Of a stretch of DNA of 64,000 bases, positions 25,413-36,560 are shown piece after piece (positions within the stretch are counted from its first letter, which is position 1; every line of letters starts with the position of its first letter). The DNA is from Pomphorhynchus laevis (Eukaryota > Acanthocephala > Palaeacanthocephala > Echinorhynchida > Pomphorhynchidae). The position numbers were made by a program, and so were the translations under genes. Below the pieces are notes generated by a model. The model did not search any database. It saw only the letters and a program-made list of their open reading frames with translations, and had not been told where the DNA came from. The stretch lies in assembly GCA_012934845.2 (NCBI GenBank), contig WNNJ02001104.1, forward strand, positions 124,001 to 188,000, given 5' to 3'.

Positions 25413-25827
25413 CTTTGCGTCGAATACAGCTTTCCATGTTTGACTGAATTGTATCGTCTTCATCTCCAGCATCGTAGTTTACTTCATAATTTTGATCATG
25501 CAACGGTACCGGTATCGATAGACGAACCGTTTTAAATCTCAACCTTTTACTGTCGTTTATTGAGCTGTTATCTCTTCTTTTTATCATCGTTGATGGAATG
25601 TCCTCGAGAGACATGCATCGTCGAGTACTGCTTTCTTCCGGTTTAAACACAGATAACATTGTAAGCGACTGTGATTTTATCGGAGTCAATGAATTTGATG
25701 AAATGCGTCGATATTCTATTGATTCGAAAGGGATTATATCGTCTAAACTCGATCTGTCGGTCAGCGACAAGGAAAAATCGTTGATGTATTCTGGATACTG
25801 AAGAAATCGCTTAACAAAATGGTTGTC
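25413..25827 (-). CDS. spectrin-like host gene, exon 6 (Ser-rich linker)
   Basis: This is the largest exon, with 138 codons plus one base. The acceptor is TTTTTAAACAG at 25828 and the donor CGCAAAG|GTATAT at 25412. It reads DNHFVKRFLQYPEYINDFSL, a long polar Ser/Arg/Asp-rich stretch (SLTDRSSLDDIIPFES, RRCMSLEDIPSTMIKR), RFKTVRLSIPVPLHDQNYEV and an acidic end, DAGDEDDTIQ. This looks like a flexible linker with many possible phosphorylation sites (RRxS-like). Codon use here is far less AT-driven than in neighbouring random frames. Phase 0 in, phase 1 out, agreeing with exons 5 and 7. The plus-strand frame at 25598-25801 is its shadow. Confidence 0.8.
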
Positions 25828-27588
25828 CTGTTTAAAAATCAAATATCTGCTTTACTGAAAGTGCTTTCCGATTTACTAAATTTGAGTTGCTTTCCTTTTT
25901 TGAAGTACATAATGCATTACATTTAAACAATATTATAGTCTACTATAAAAGTTGATTATTTGTGAAAAATATTGAGAAAGCACGTGTATGTGAAATTAGT
26001 TATCAGCTTGTTTTCAAGTAAAAGTCAATTATTCAATTTCATATTTAAAATTTCTTTATATGTATTGCCAAATTGTGAAAATGATGCATTTTATAAATAA
26101 AGTTGACATTGCGAAACTATAAATGATATTAGGACAATATAATATATGCTGTAAATCTAAAAGTAACAAGCAAAGCTAAGTATATTAGCTTTAACTACCG
26201 ATAAGGTAGTTATACTGGATAAATTAGTTTCAATGATTTATTAAAACAGCATATTTAACAGTTTATTAATCTAGTTAATAAAGTATTTTATATAGAGAGT
26301 TAATTAATCTTATTTCTATTACGCTATTTTAAAATAGCAAAAATATTTAAACAACTTAAATGCATATATCTAATTTAATGTATGCATTTAAATGTATTTA
26401 ATATAAATGTAATATTTGCAATATTATAATATATGACACATTGTAATATATGGAATGTATGTAATATTAAATGTAAGTATGTATTAAATGTATGTATAAA
26501 GATTTTAAAGATTCAGGCCTAAAGATTCCAAGTTTTTAACTTTAAAATTTGCAACTTTAATTTAGAAATTAAAAAAATATTCTAAATTTTTAATTTTAAA
26601 ATTGGCGACATACAAAAGGCTCTCAGTTTGTACTAAGAACTACTATGAACAAGGTATACATAAGAAATATATGAACTACCATATGAATATATATAATGTC
26701 ATATAACATCAGTTGGATTGAACTATCAGCAACGCACCTTTGATAGATATTAAACTACATATACAACATAAATCTTTATATATACTTTAAGTAAATATTT
26801 AGGCGATAATCTAAAGATAGAAATAATAAATATTTTGGAATAGTCAGATTTCGTTACAAGATTTTAAAGATAAAAAATCGTACCAGATATTGTGCTTCAA
26901 TAAATAGCCAACTTGTGATTAATAAATGATTTTGATTTAATTTAGTGAGGATATAAACCGACTTAGTTTTAAAAAAGTGTTTAAAACATAATTATTCAAA
27001 AGTAAGATCAAACTTTTTGTAATTTACTCATTGATTTAATTAGTTTTAAATGCACGATTACTCCAAAACAAAACTACATCCTGTTTCTAAATGTTTCTTA
27101 AAATCATTCATAGATCTGATTAGCAAAAAAAATACAACGTGTGAATTTAAATTCAGCTATCACATTTATGTCCTTGATTTTAAAGTCTTTATTCCATTAA
27201 AACTGCATAAATTTGTTTAAAGTTATAAAGCAAAAATACTGAAATTTCTAGACTTACATATTCTTCGTTTCAAACTTCAATAGTTATCTTGTTTTTAAAT
27301 AAAAAAAGGCGATTTTTAGTGCACTTACTTTGATGCACTTAACTTAAGAAAGTAAAAATAACTTACATGGTAGTGATAAATTGAGGTTAAGGTTCTAGAA
27401 GCGACGTTATGTTTTGTCAGTGTATAGTAAAAATACATTTGATCTTTCAATTTTAAAAGACAAATTGCACTACGAATACGCCTTTTACGACGCTACTTTT
27501 AAATATACGTTATGCAATTGGCTCGATTTTCAGAGAACGGAAATTTAACAACTGCGATCAACACAGTATTTTTTAATGTTTTAAATAC
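25828..27588 (-). other. intron 5 of the spectrin-like gene
   Basis: AT-rich sequence between GAAG|GTATTT at 27588 and the acceptor at 25828. It contains a TGTAATAT/AAATGTATG microsatellite-like stretch at 26390-26500. I see no other feature. Confidence 0.7.
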
Positions 27589-27858
27589 CTTCAAATGGGA
27601 TGACGATAAGCTGTGTCTGTTAGATACGGACTTGCAGTCTTCCGATATATTATTTTCCACAACTGAAGAAAGCTTGTGCTCCAACACACATTGTACTCCC
27701 AGTGATTTTAAATACAGTTGTTTCCATTTAAGCTCGATATTTGTAATTTTCTGCTCAAAGCTAGCACCGTTGCTGGTTTCAAATTCTGACACTTTGTGCG
27801 CTGCTCTACTTAAAGCGGTAACGATTTTGTAGTAAAATTTGATTTCGGACTGTGATTC
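27589..27858 (-). CDS. spectrin-like host gene, exon 5 (spectrin-repeat-like helix pair)
   Basis: Ninety codons, phase 0 at both ends. The acceptor is at 27860-27859 (an alternative CAG lies three codons in) and the donor TTGAAG|GTATTT. Residues read ESQSEIKFYYKIVTALSRAA, then HKVSEFETSNGASFEQKITN, then IELKWKQLYLKSLGVQCVLE, then HKLSSVVENN. The pattern hydrophobic-x-x-KW-x-x-L, followed about a dozen residues later by LE-x-x-L, is the hallmark of spectrin-repeat helices (the conserved Trp of helix A or C). Such repeats act as rods in cytoskeletal, nuclear-envelope and scaffold proteins. The plus-strand frame 27512-27832 is its shadow. I cannot name the protein. Confidence 0.78.
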
Positions 27859-28013
27859 CTTAAGCACATTTTAAGATCAATTAAATTTAGAAAAATATGT
27901 TTTGTTCATTCAACCCTGCACAGATTAATATATGTTTAACTATATTATATTCAACTATTTATATTTGAATAAGCCAGCACAGATGTTAATTCAACCCAAC
28001 ACAGATATTAACT

Positions 28014-28240
28014 CAAAATATTTTTGAGTTAGCAGGTATTTGATTTGACTTCTCTGAAATGAATTTAAAAGACAATTTCTTGAAAACAAGAAAATTTTAA
28101 CTCAAAATATTTCTTAACTAAAAATATTTTTGAGTTAGCAGGTATTTGGTTTGTCTTTACTGAAATAAATGTAAAAGACAATTTCTTGAAAAGAAGAAAA
28201 ATAAATTTGTGCTAGCAGGCATTTGGTTTAGATTTCCTGC
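28014..28240. repeat. tandem repeat, about 110-bp unit
   Basis: The unit TTTTTGAGTTAGCAGGTATT, then GACAATTTCTTGAAAA, appears about two and a half times. The third copy is degraded (GCTAGCAGGCATTTGGTT). Each unit also holds a short AACTCAAAATATTTTTGAGTT palindrome part. Noncoding. Confidence 0.8.
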
Positions 28241-28429
28241 AAATGTACAATTATAAATACGTAATTATTGGAGCTGGATCATCATCAATTATTTAAAATT
28301 ATAAATACGGTACAAATATCTAAAATACTGCAAATAATATGCTACTTTTAACGTGTTAAATGTTTTTCTGGTTTAAAAATATTTTTCGTAGAATATACCT
28401 GCAGTATAAATGTAATGTGATCTAAATGT

Positions 28430-28480
28430 AATGTGATCATGAGTTACTAAATGTAATGTGATCTCATTTTATTGACTATA
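28430..28480. repeat. TAAATGTAATGTGATC short tandem
   Basis: TAAATGTAATGTGATC occurs three times within 60 bases. Local slippage product. Confidence 0.7.
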
Positions 28481-28949
28481 TGATGAAAGCTGTCAAATTT
28501 GGTCTGAGATAGGCATGTGTGACTTGAAAATGGAATCAATCTATTGTAGATATCTGTATACCTTCTCTTGGGATCATTTCACGAAGAGAAGAGTTAGGAA
28601 GAGGAAATGACTTTGACCTCAAGGTACTCTGATTCTAAATCACAAAAGAGCCTTAGCGGTCATAATGCAGTCCAGCAATTTTAAATGCATTTATTCGCTT
28701 TGTAGTTTCAAAATCGTGATAGATTACATATTCGGTTACGAAAGAAATAAGTCAATCATATGATACCATTTAATCGCTTTCAACTTAGCAATGAATATAA
28801 TGATATACTATAAGAAAAGTGACAAATATGAACGATTTGAGATACCTATAGCTGCAATTTGAAACGACTAATGCTGACTAGTGATCAAGAATAAAACATA
28901 AGGTTGATCTACATTTGTTCCGTATGAAACAAATGTAGAAAATGTAGAA

Positions 28950-29500
28950 AGAATAATCACATCGAAAACATCACTATATCACATTCTGTATTATCGAGAT
29001 TTGTCGGTAAACGTTTGGTGGCCTATTAATGTGGACGTTTTAAGATATATTCATTGGTTACCCTCGTCCCGAGTTGTAAATGGCATAAAGGATAAATGTG
29101 AATACATTAAATATGTCGAAGGTTGTTTTGTGGCCCAAAAGACTGGTCTTATGAAGAAATTTGAGCACAATTGTATCAGATAACGGTCCATGTTCGCCAG
29201 TTCCGTGTTTAATAGATGATATAAACAAAACGTTATTTACAATGAAAAATTCTAGTTTTTATTGTTCTTAGTCCACGGTACTTGGTGTATAATTTATCGG
29301 AACATTCAAAAGTAAAAGCACGATGCTGAGTTTAAAGATAAATTATAAAATCAATTCCTCATATGCTAAAGAAAAAATGCAAGGTTCAATAACTAATAAG
29401 TCGGCAGCAGAAATCATGTTGGGTGGGCTGTGAGCGCATCTACTAGATAATTTAAGAACTTTATTTCATAGTAATCACGAATATATTGTTCCAATAAATA
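28950..29500 (+). pseudogene. LTR retrotransposon fossil, integrase part (Ty3/gypsy-like)
   Basis: Short segments in plus-strand frames resemble an integrase: a VWWP-type segment near the start, an SDNGP segment in the middle and a TNKSAAEIMLGG-type segment near the end. No LTRs, gag or reverse transcriptase are recognisable around it. It is a heavily broken, old and isolated fragment within intron 4 of the host gene. Confidence 0.55.
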
Positions 29501-31269
29501 TTGTATAGTGAACGATTCTGTTAATGGAATTGGAACATTTTAGATCAAAAGTTTTTGTTTAAGTAAAATATTACTTCTTGTAATTTGTAATTTATTATAT
29601 TTAATTTGTAATTTATTAATTTATAAATATGCCATTTACTTCATTTATTTGTAATTTATGCATTTTTATTAATTTGTAATTTATTGATTTCTATTTTTTT
29701 ATATCTTAACTAAATCAGTAGAACTTCAAAAGTAAAGTGACATTTAGCCTTCGCTTATATTAAAGAAATCTAGGAAGGGACTATAATTGTAAAAATTACA
29801 CGTTTTTATTAACCAATTCTATAATGTTTTATTAATTCAAATTATTTATTTATTAATAATAATGTATGATTAATAAAATAAAAATCGGTAACTTTCTTAC
29901 AATGGTGCTTACAATATTGATCTTAAGAATCATGAAATTAATAGTGCTGCAAATACGACATAAGAACATCAGTTTTAGATAAAGTTACAGCTATCAGTTT
30001 ATGTATTGATATTAAAAATCATGAAATACTTTAATATATTATTGACTGATTGAATAAATTTATAAATTTTTTAATTTTTAATTTTTAATAGTGAATTTTA
30101 ATATTAAAAATTGATTTTTTATCTTTATTTGATTTTAAATTTTTTATATTTTACTAAATATCCGAGGCTAAATGTTTAGTTGTTGAAGTAAAAAGATTAT
30201 TAGATTTTTTAATTTTACTTTTCCGTGATATATCAATAATAAATTAAACTTAATGTTAGCAATTTGAATTTGTATATGACATCAAAATGGAAATATTGCT
30301 TAAAAATGTCGATAAGTGCTCGATAAGTGTGGTCAAAAGCGAAATCAGTTTACACAATTGGGATCTAATAGTCAAAACTGTAAACGAAATATTCTAACGG
30401 GTACGAATTGTCTTTATATTTTCCTTAAAAATTTTCACAACTGATAAACACGTAGCACTGGTTTCCTAGTCACTTCTTGAATTTGGACAAATTACATTAA
30501 CAACAGTCGCAAAGCAGACCACTACGGACGAAGGTTAATTCCATCACAATCTGCAACAGATGTAAGTAAAAAGTATTTCGCTATATTTTAGAGATTAGAT
30601 AAACCTATATTTCATGAAGTCAGCCCATTTGTTCGACCGACGGAACGTGAAAAGCTTAGCAGAATATTTAGATACATAGGAATAAAGATAGTAACAGTTG
30701 TATTTAGCAACTTATGTAGTACTTGATGTCAATTTAGTGTAAAAGCAATAATTTAAGTAGAAATAGACAGAACGCTGGCTGTTGTAAAAATTAGAACTGA
30801 TATTGGTCAAATAAAAACAGTTAACAGTTATCAGATGTCTATTAAAATTACATATGCTAGATATAAATCACTAAACGTAACTGTTGTGCATTGTAAATAA
30901 ATATCAAAAACCGTTTGCAAACGTATTTTCTAAATGTAATTGTAATGTTCATTTATAATGTAAGGAATTTAAAAAAACCATTGTTTATTTTGACTATGAT
31001 TTAATGAGCATAAACTTATAATCGAACTATCGCTCTGAAAATATGTATTTTTCAAAATAACTACTAAATTTATATTAACATAAATATGATAAAAATATAT
31101 AATTTTATATTTTATAGCAATACAATGTTCTGCTCTAAAGCTAGTAATAACTTTGTCTTTATATACAAAACGTTTTATTATGATATACTGATGAAAGAAG
31201 TGAATTATAATGATTTAAATGTAAAGGCAACATAAAAAATCATGATGATTTTTTTATTCAAATGATTTC

Positions 31270-31400
31270 AAAATCATTTAATTAATTTAATAAACACATA
31301 TTATTAAATATTATTATATACATATAAAAAAATAAAAATAAAATCAAACTGAAAATCGTAAAATATATATCAACAAAATATTATAAAATATAAATTTAAT
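31270..31400 (+). pseudogene. Penelope-like RT scrap
   Basis: The run TTTCAAAATCATTTAATTAA / TTTAATAAACACATATTA / AAAATCGTAAAATATATATC matches the region C-terminal to the RT core in the copies at 16.6 and 18.3 kb. It is degraded and followed by the hammerhead-bearing repeat. Confidence 0.5.
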
Positions 31401-31426
31401 TTAACTTGAATGCATCTGTGAGCTGA

Positions 31427-31800
31427 AATTCTTCTGGTTGTGGCACAATATTATCCTCACAGGTATTGTTCCTATTCTTGATACAGGAAGACGCTACTAA
31501 TCAGCTTGGGTGGGTCTCATCAGCTGCTGACCCATGCCTACATTTCACGTTTCGACCCTTATTATATGCTTACTCCGTACACTTATGCTGATCGTCTTTG
31601 TACTCAGGACGTATGTATCTTGATTCAACGCTACATCTATTTAACTGACTACTCCAGTGGTGTAGATATAAATTGTTGTATATTACTTTGGGTAGGGGAT
31701 TGTTTAAATCCCCTAACCAAAGTTTCTACAGATGGATAAAAATTCCTTATTCGGATACATCGTTTATTATTTATTTGTCAATTCATAAAAATTGATTTTT
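31427..31800 (-). repeat. hammerhead-bearing PLE-type repeat
   Basis: Related along about 130 bases to the left arm at 42534-42650 (shared AATATTATCCTC, ATCAGC, TGGGTGG, CTCATCAGC, CCTACATTTC). After the ribozyme core comes about 180 bases with a strong hairpin at 31687-31723 (GGTAGGGGAT / ATCCCCTAACC). The repeat then joins the ATTCCTTATTCGGATACATC, TCAATTCATAAAAATTGATT tail also present at 16780. The shared tail ties it to the PLE family. Confidence 0.7.
31512..31558 (-). ncRNA. hammerhead ribozyme core (permuted, stem II open)
   Basis: On the minus strand the order is GGGTC-GAAAC-GTGAAATGTA-15 bases-CTGATGA-GACCC. GAAA and CTGATGA are the two invariant hammerhead strands. GACCC and GGGTC pair as stem II (5 bp). 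AC(G)...(T)GT forms a very short stem III with a 5-base loop, followed by the cleavable triplet GUA. Minimal stem III is typical of the hammerheads in Penelope-like elements. The weak point is stem I, which would have to form from the 15 bases between GUA and CTGATGA or between tandem copies, and pairs only partly. Activity is unproven. Confidence 0.68.
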
Positions 31801-32158
31801 ATTTTAAATTTCAGTTTTAAATTTTAACTTGATATAGATTCAATAAAATCTTATATAATTATTTATTATTTATCTTTATTTTTAATTTATTTATAGTACA
31901 AAATACGTAGACTCAGTTATCTGATCTACTAACAAATCATTATTAACCCTTTCTGTTTATATGAATAAAATACTAAAAGTAAATAAAATACACTTTAAAA
32001 AATATTATAATGTAATCGAAATTAATACTGGTATAAAACCCTATTTCAGTATTAATTAAACGAGATAATTTTTATAACATATTGACGCTGCCCTAAAATT
32101 ACATGATAGCGTATTAAAGGATATACCACAAGCCTATCATTTTTCTTATACAAGTAAA

Positions 32159-32720
32159 ATCAGCAAACTGAGTATACGTATTTAATATAATTATAAAATT
32201 AAAACATAATAATGCTAAATCAAAATTTAATAATTAAATAATTAATGATTTTAAATAATAAATTGAAATTGAAATTTCAGTTTTCCACATGTCAATAATA
32301 ACATGTCAGTAGAACAAATCAAATCAGCTAACTGAGTCTACATATTTAATATAATTATAAAATAAACAAAACATAATAATGCTAAATCAAAATTTAATAA
32401 TTAAATAATAAAATAAATAATTGTTTTTAGATTTTTTATAATTTAAATCAAGTTAAAATAAAAAATTGAAATTTAAAATAAACGTCATTTTTATGAATTG
32501 ACTAATAAATAACAGACGTTGTATCAGAATAAGAATTAGAGGTCATCAGGAGGAACTGCTATGCTATCAGGTTTCGACCCCTAACTCTTCTACCCAACAT
32601 AGCAGCGGGGTCAAATACATGCTAATGATGTATTTCCTCTGATAAAATTTGATTATATAGTATCTTATTCTAATACAAAGTATATTATTTATTATCCATT
32701 CATAAAAATTGTCCGCTTAA
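32159..32720 (-). repeat. PLE-associated noncoding repeat (pLTR-like)
   Basis: This is nearly identical over about 380 bases (from 32321) to 56223-56600. It begins with AATCAGCTAACTGAGTCTAC, continues through TTTTTATGAATTGACTAATA and the structured module (32540-32640), and ends at TATCTTATTCTAATACAAAG beside an RT tail on the minus strand. A second degraded start lies at 32159. The near-identity of the two copies suggests fairly recent mobility or conversion. Relative to the RT fragments on the same strand it lies 3' of the ORF. Confidence 0.8.
32556..32635 (-). ncRNA. structured module with crossing stems (copy 1)
   Basis: CTGCTATG (32556-32563) can pair with CATAGCAG (32598-32605), and GACCCC (32576-32581) with GGGGTC (32607-32612). 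The two stems cross, giving a pseudoknot. An AATACAT...ATGTATT hairpin follows. In the copy at 56.5 kb the second stem is GGCCCC/GGGGCC, so one pair changed on both sides. Function unknown. Confidence 0.55.
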
Positions 32721-33960
32721 TAGTATATATAATTTATAATTATATATATTGATTTATATATTTTACGATTTTCTGTTGGAATTTTTGCGATCTTATTTTG
32801 CCATAAAAGTTTACATTTGCCACGTAAAAGAGTGGTGGGAGCGTCGAAGATTTAAGTAATGAACACAATGACTATAGATATGAGTGTGACCACGTTTGAG
32901 AAAACGAAGATAGACTCCACAAGAATGACTAAGAATGCACTTAAAAATTACACAGTTAGAGGTGCTCGCGTGGAACATTTGTGAAATCGGAACAGGGATT
33001 ATGGAGAGCTCATTGTTGAAAAGTTTGAATATACTATCAGCTGTAAAAAGGTTACAAAAATAAATTTTCAGAATATAAATACGTACGATTTTGGTACGCT
33101 TTATACAAATTTAGATTTAACAAATATTAAAGATGCATTAGAAAAATTAATTGACCTTATATTTGGAAATAGATATACATATGTTATTATAATGTTATAA
33201 TGTTATACATAAGTTGTAACGAATATCTAACAAAAATTAAACCATCGAATAAATATAAATATATGGATAAAATTGAATTAATAGAATCTTTAAATATTTT
33301 AATAGATCAAAATTATTTAAAAGAAGGAACATCTATATTTAGACAAATAAAATGTGTTCCAATTGGAGGTAAGCCCAATTATAGCTGACTTGTTTTTAAG
33401 CTTTATAGAATATGAATTTGTTCATTACTGTTTAAAAAATAAATCTAAATTATATAAATATATGAAATATATGTTTGATATATTGATGATATATGTGTAT
33501 TAAACTATAATAAATTTTATTCAATATGCGAACAAATTTATCCACATTAAATTAACATCAATTAAAACTACTTTTAATTTATATCGTAAAGATGACATAT
33601 TTAAATTTACAAGAAACATATTTTTGCATGAGCATTCATGCATACCAAATAATATAAAATATAATACATTAAATAATGAAATTTTATATGAAGATAACTG
33701 TGTAAAAATAAATCTAAATTATATAAAGATATGAAATATAGGTTTTGATATATTGATGATATATGTGCAATTAACTTTAATAATTTTTATTCAATAAATG
33801 AACAAATTTACCCAGATAGCTTTATTATTAATAAAACCAATATTAATGATAAAGAAGGTATATATCTAGATATGAACATTAAATTAACATTAATTAAAAC
33901 TACTTTTAATTTATATCGTAAAAATGACCTATTAAAATTTACAAGAATAATATTTTTGTA
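32720..33960 (+). pseudogene. Penelope-like RT fragments
   Basis: Pieces of several copies. Near 33080 one frame reads NTYDFGTLYTNLDLTNIKDA, the start of the RT core. At 33200-33388 an open stretch reads ILIDQNYLKEGTSIFRQIKC, then VPIGG. Around 33470-33620 and again at 33720-33960 come the YxDD-region and KDD-region segments (QIYPDSFIINKTNIND-like). A short minus-strand RT tail lies at 32690-32800. It is old and broken many times, with at least two copies overlapping. Confidence 0.65.
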
Positions 33961-34796
33961 TTTTTGAAATATGGGTCAAGCATGATCACATAACAGCTTC
34001 TGATAATTTCCAATCTTTATTCTAATACATTATAAATAACTTATTAATCGTTTTATAAAAATACTGGGTTATACAAGTTCCTTATATTCATTTATAGTAC
34101 AAAGAATTGTGCACTATAAATTCTTGTATGATACCATTAAGTAAAATTTAAAAACATACTTATTCTTATATAATAATTCGATTTTTAATTTAATCAGAAT
34201 ATGCTTATTCGTTGATATTTTACAAACACCCACATTACATCATTCCTTACAATCTACAACCAGATATATTCAATGTCATCATTAATAATAAGGGCTGTAT
34301 TTGAGATAAATAATTGCTCTTAGATCATAACTAGATCTGAATTTTATCTCTATTAAACATTTCAGCTATATTAATCAGTCAAATGACGAATTAAGTATAT
34401 ATTTTAATGCTCTTTAAAGTAGTCATAACAAAAAATGGAGAAACCTTAATGGTAATTAAAATTTTAATTCTTACAAAAATTGAAAAAATTTATAAAAATA
34501 TTTAGACGACCGTTAAAATATTTTTTAGAAGAAATATAATCTGACATTTTTTACTTTCTGCTAAGAAATTCTATAGTTTATGTCTCTTAGTTGAAAAATA
34601 ATTATCTTATAAAACATTGAAAAATTAAAATATCTCGACATTTTTAGAGTTTACATTGTATTTTACTTACCTTTTCACAAAATATACTAGATTATACAGT
34701 CATAGGGTAATCACTGCAATTTCACTTTTATGATGAAGCATTTAAATATCAAAATCTTAAAAAATATGATTTTTATTCTATAGTAGCTATGACATA

Positions 34797-35000
34797 ATGT
34801 AATTGAGATAAACTATCCCCCAACCTATTCATTGACCTCTCCATCCTTCGATCCCTTTCACATCCCACTATCTCAATCCCATCCCCATACTCTACACTAA
34901 ATGTAGAGGATCCCAAAATTCAAATTAATTGTCGAATTTTTGTATTTTGGTTGGAGTAGCTCCAACTAGCGAAATATAAAAATAGATGATTTCCGTTTTT
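34797..35000 (+). repeat. pyrimidine-rich repeat ending in AGCGAAATATAAA, copy 1
   Basis: A CT-rich run (CCTCTCCATCCTTCGATCCC, ATCTCAATCCCATCC) precedes GGAGTAGCTCCAACTAGCGA + AATATAAA. A related block lies at 36350-36560. The end segment resembles the GAAA strand of hammerhead-like repeats, but the CTGATGA strand is missing here. It lies in intron 4 of the host gene, close to the acceptor of exon 4's neighbourhood. Confidence 0.5.
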
Positions 35001-35128
35001 ATTAAACCTGCTCCTAAATTCCAAATTTAATAAATGAATCAAATTCATTTATTCTTGATATCATTTAAATTTAAGAAAATAGAAAAGGCGCAATAAGTAT
35101 AAGGGTAAAAAATTTTGAATTGATTTAC

Positions 35129-35265
35129 CATATGAGAGGAAAACGCGTCCTCCAAGCAAGACTGAGATAGCAGATCATCGATAAAAATTATTTCATTGTT
35201 TATGAAATTCTCTTTAGTTGTTAGCCATTCATCGAATTCATTGGCCGTTTTAAGTAGATCACACA
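35129..35265 (-). CDS. spectrin-like host gene, exon 4
   Basis: The acceptor is TATATTTATATTTTAAG at 35267-35266 and the donor CTCATATG|GTAAAT. It has two bases, then 45 codons: CDLLKTANEFDEWLTTKENF, then INNEIIFIDDLLSQSCLEDA, then FSSHM. The first two bases, with the A left by exon 3, make ATG (Met). The pattern EFDEWLTTKENF fits helix A of a spectrin repeat (W, L and E at typical spacing). Phase 1 in, phase 0 out. Beyond the donor the frame continues into AT-driven residues, which supports the exon end chosen. Confidence 0.75.
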
Positions 35266-36019
35266 CTTAAAATATAAATATAAACATAATATTTTATTTA
35301 AAAGTAAGTACACATAGCGAGTTGTACATTAATAATTTGATAAAATTATTGATCATAAATGTTTTTAAGTAATTTAATTTATTTAGTAATATTCGATCAA
35401 TTTTATCTTTATTACATATATTGTCGTTAATACAACTTTAAGAGAAGTAATGATTGTAATAAATAATTGAATAAATAAAGTTTCAATAAGTAAATATCTC
35501 AATAAATAATAATTAAAACTACTGGCCTAGTAGTTAATGCAATTAAATAAAAATTAATCAATTATTAAGCAATAATAGTTGCATCTTCACTCCAACTAAT
35601 ATTTGCCTCTTTCAATAAAAATCAATAAAAATGTTATATTGTGACAGAATAACTAAATAATTTATAGCTAATAATGGCTATTTATCAAACATAAAATTTG
35701 TTTTGTTGAAATACAAATTGATTTATAACAAACCGAATACTTTTGATGATGAATGCATATGAATTTAAAAGTTTAAAAATAAATCGCAAATGTTTATGAA
35801 ATTTTGTAGTTTCCCTATCGATTGTAATAGTTGTAACATCACTGTATTGCATATACAATTAAATAATTTAAACATTAAATAAATATTAATATATATAAAT
35901 TATAAATAAATATTAATAAATATATCATTTTAATATAATATATTAAAATAAAATGATTATATTTTAATATAGTAATTAAATAAACAAATAATTTGAAAAC
36001 AAATCATTTATAAACAAAT

Positions 36020-36330
36020 AATTTGTTTAATTACCACCAGCAATGAAGAATGAGCTTGGCGTATGCGCTCAATAATAGTGCTTTTAAACTCTACTTGTTA
36101 CGTCCTGGTGAATGAATTATTCGTGATGAATACTCTCACCAGTGTTAGTTCCTGTACATAGATGTGTACTAGGACTCTTTGAGCTGTGCATGAGTGCTGA
36201 ACTTCAATCCAGTTGTGCTGCATCCCCCTATTGATGACACTCACAAGTCGAAACAGCTTAGAGTCAGTTTATGCTGTTTAGTCTTCCCGATTCCTTCAAT
36301 CAGAATAAAAATTGACGGGAAAATTAAGTC
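36020..36330 (+). other. GC-richer block of unknown origin
   Basis: This is clearly richer in G+C than its surroundings, with no long open frame. It contains CTATTGATGACACTCACAAG, TCGAAACAGC, then 15 bases, then GCTGTTTAGTC. GAAAC opens a stem (AACAGC/GCTGTT) followed by a UU site, and TTGATGA stands where CTGATGA would be, so it resembles a decayed hammerhead. Stem II does not pair. It is probably a repeat that landed in intron 3. Confidence 0.35.
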
Positions 36331-36349
36331 ATTTGAATCATTATTGTGT

Positions 36350-36560
36350 TTTATATTAAATTGATTAATACATATCATTTTCCAATCTTTCATCCCATTT
36401 CCATTTCCTATTCTCACATATCTTCCCCATTCCAGATCCTCTACCCCAAATATATATTAATTAAATATTATATAATTAATATATTATTTATTTTTGATGA
36501 AGTAGTACCAGCTAGCGAAATATAAAAAAAAGAGTTTGCATTTTTGCGCTTTTGTGATTA
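36350..36560 (+). repeat. pyrimidine-rich repeat ending in AGCGAAATATAAA, copy 2
   Basis: A CT-rich run (CATCCCATTTCCATTTCCTA, CTTCCCCATTCCAGATCC) is followed by TTGATGAAGTAGTACCAGCT + AGCGAAATATAAA. The pair UAGU/GCUA between TTGATGA and GCGAAA resembles stem II of a hammerhead with C3 replaced by T. The partner copy is at 34797-35000. Confidence 0.5.

Larger units (their letters stand above)
27859..35128 (-). other. intron 4 of the spectrin-like gene (about 7.3 kb)
   Basis: Lies between donor CATATG|GTAAAT at 35128 and the acceptor at 27859. It contains a tandem repeat (28014-28240), an LTR-element fossil (28950-29500), a hammerhead-bearing repeat (31427-31760), PLE noncoding repeats and RT scraps (31270-33960) and half of a repeat pair (34797-35000). 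Between these (29520-31260, 33960-34790) I see only AT-rich sequence. Since both flanking phases are 0, a symmetric exon could be hidden. Confidence 0.6.

Noticed and set aside
30520-30575. Exon-like stretch with a perfect GTAAGT donor (plus) and a good acceptor on the minus strand
   Set aside because: The plus-strand frame needs an unsupported phase-2 acceptor. The minus-strand reading stops after 17 codons and does not fit phase 0/0 between exons 4 and 5.
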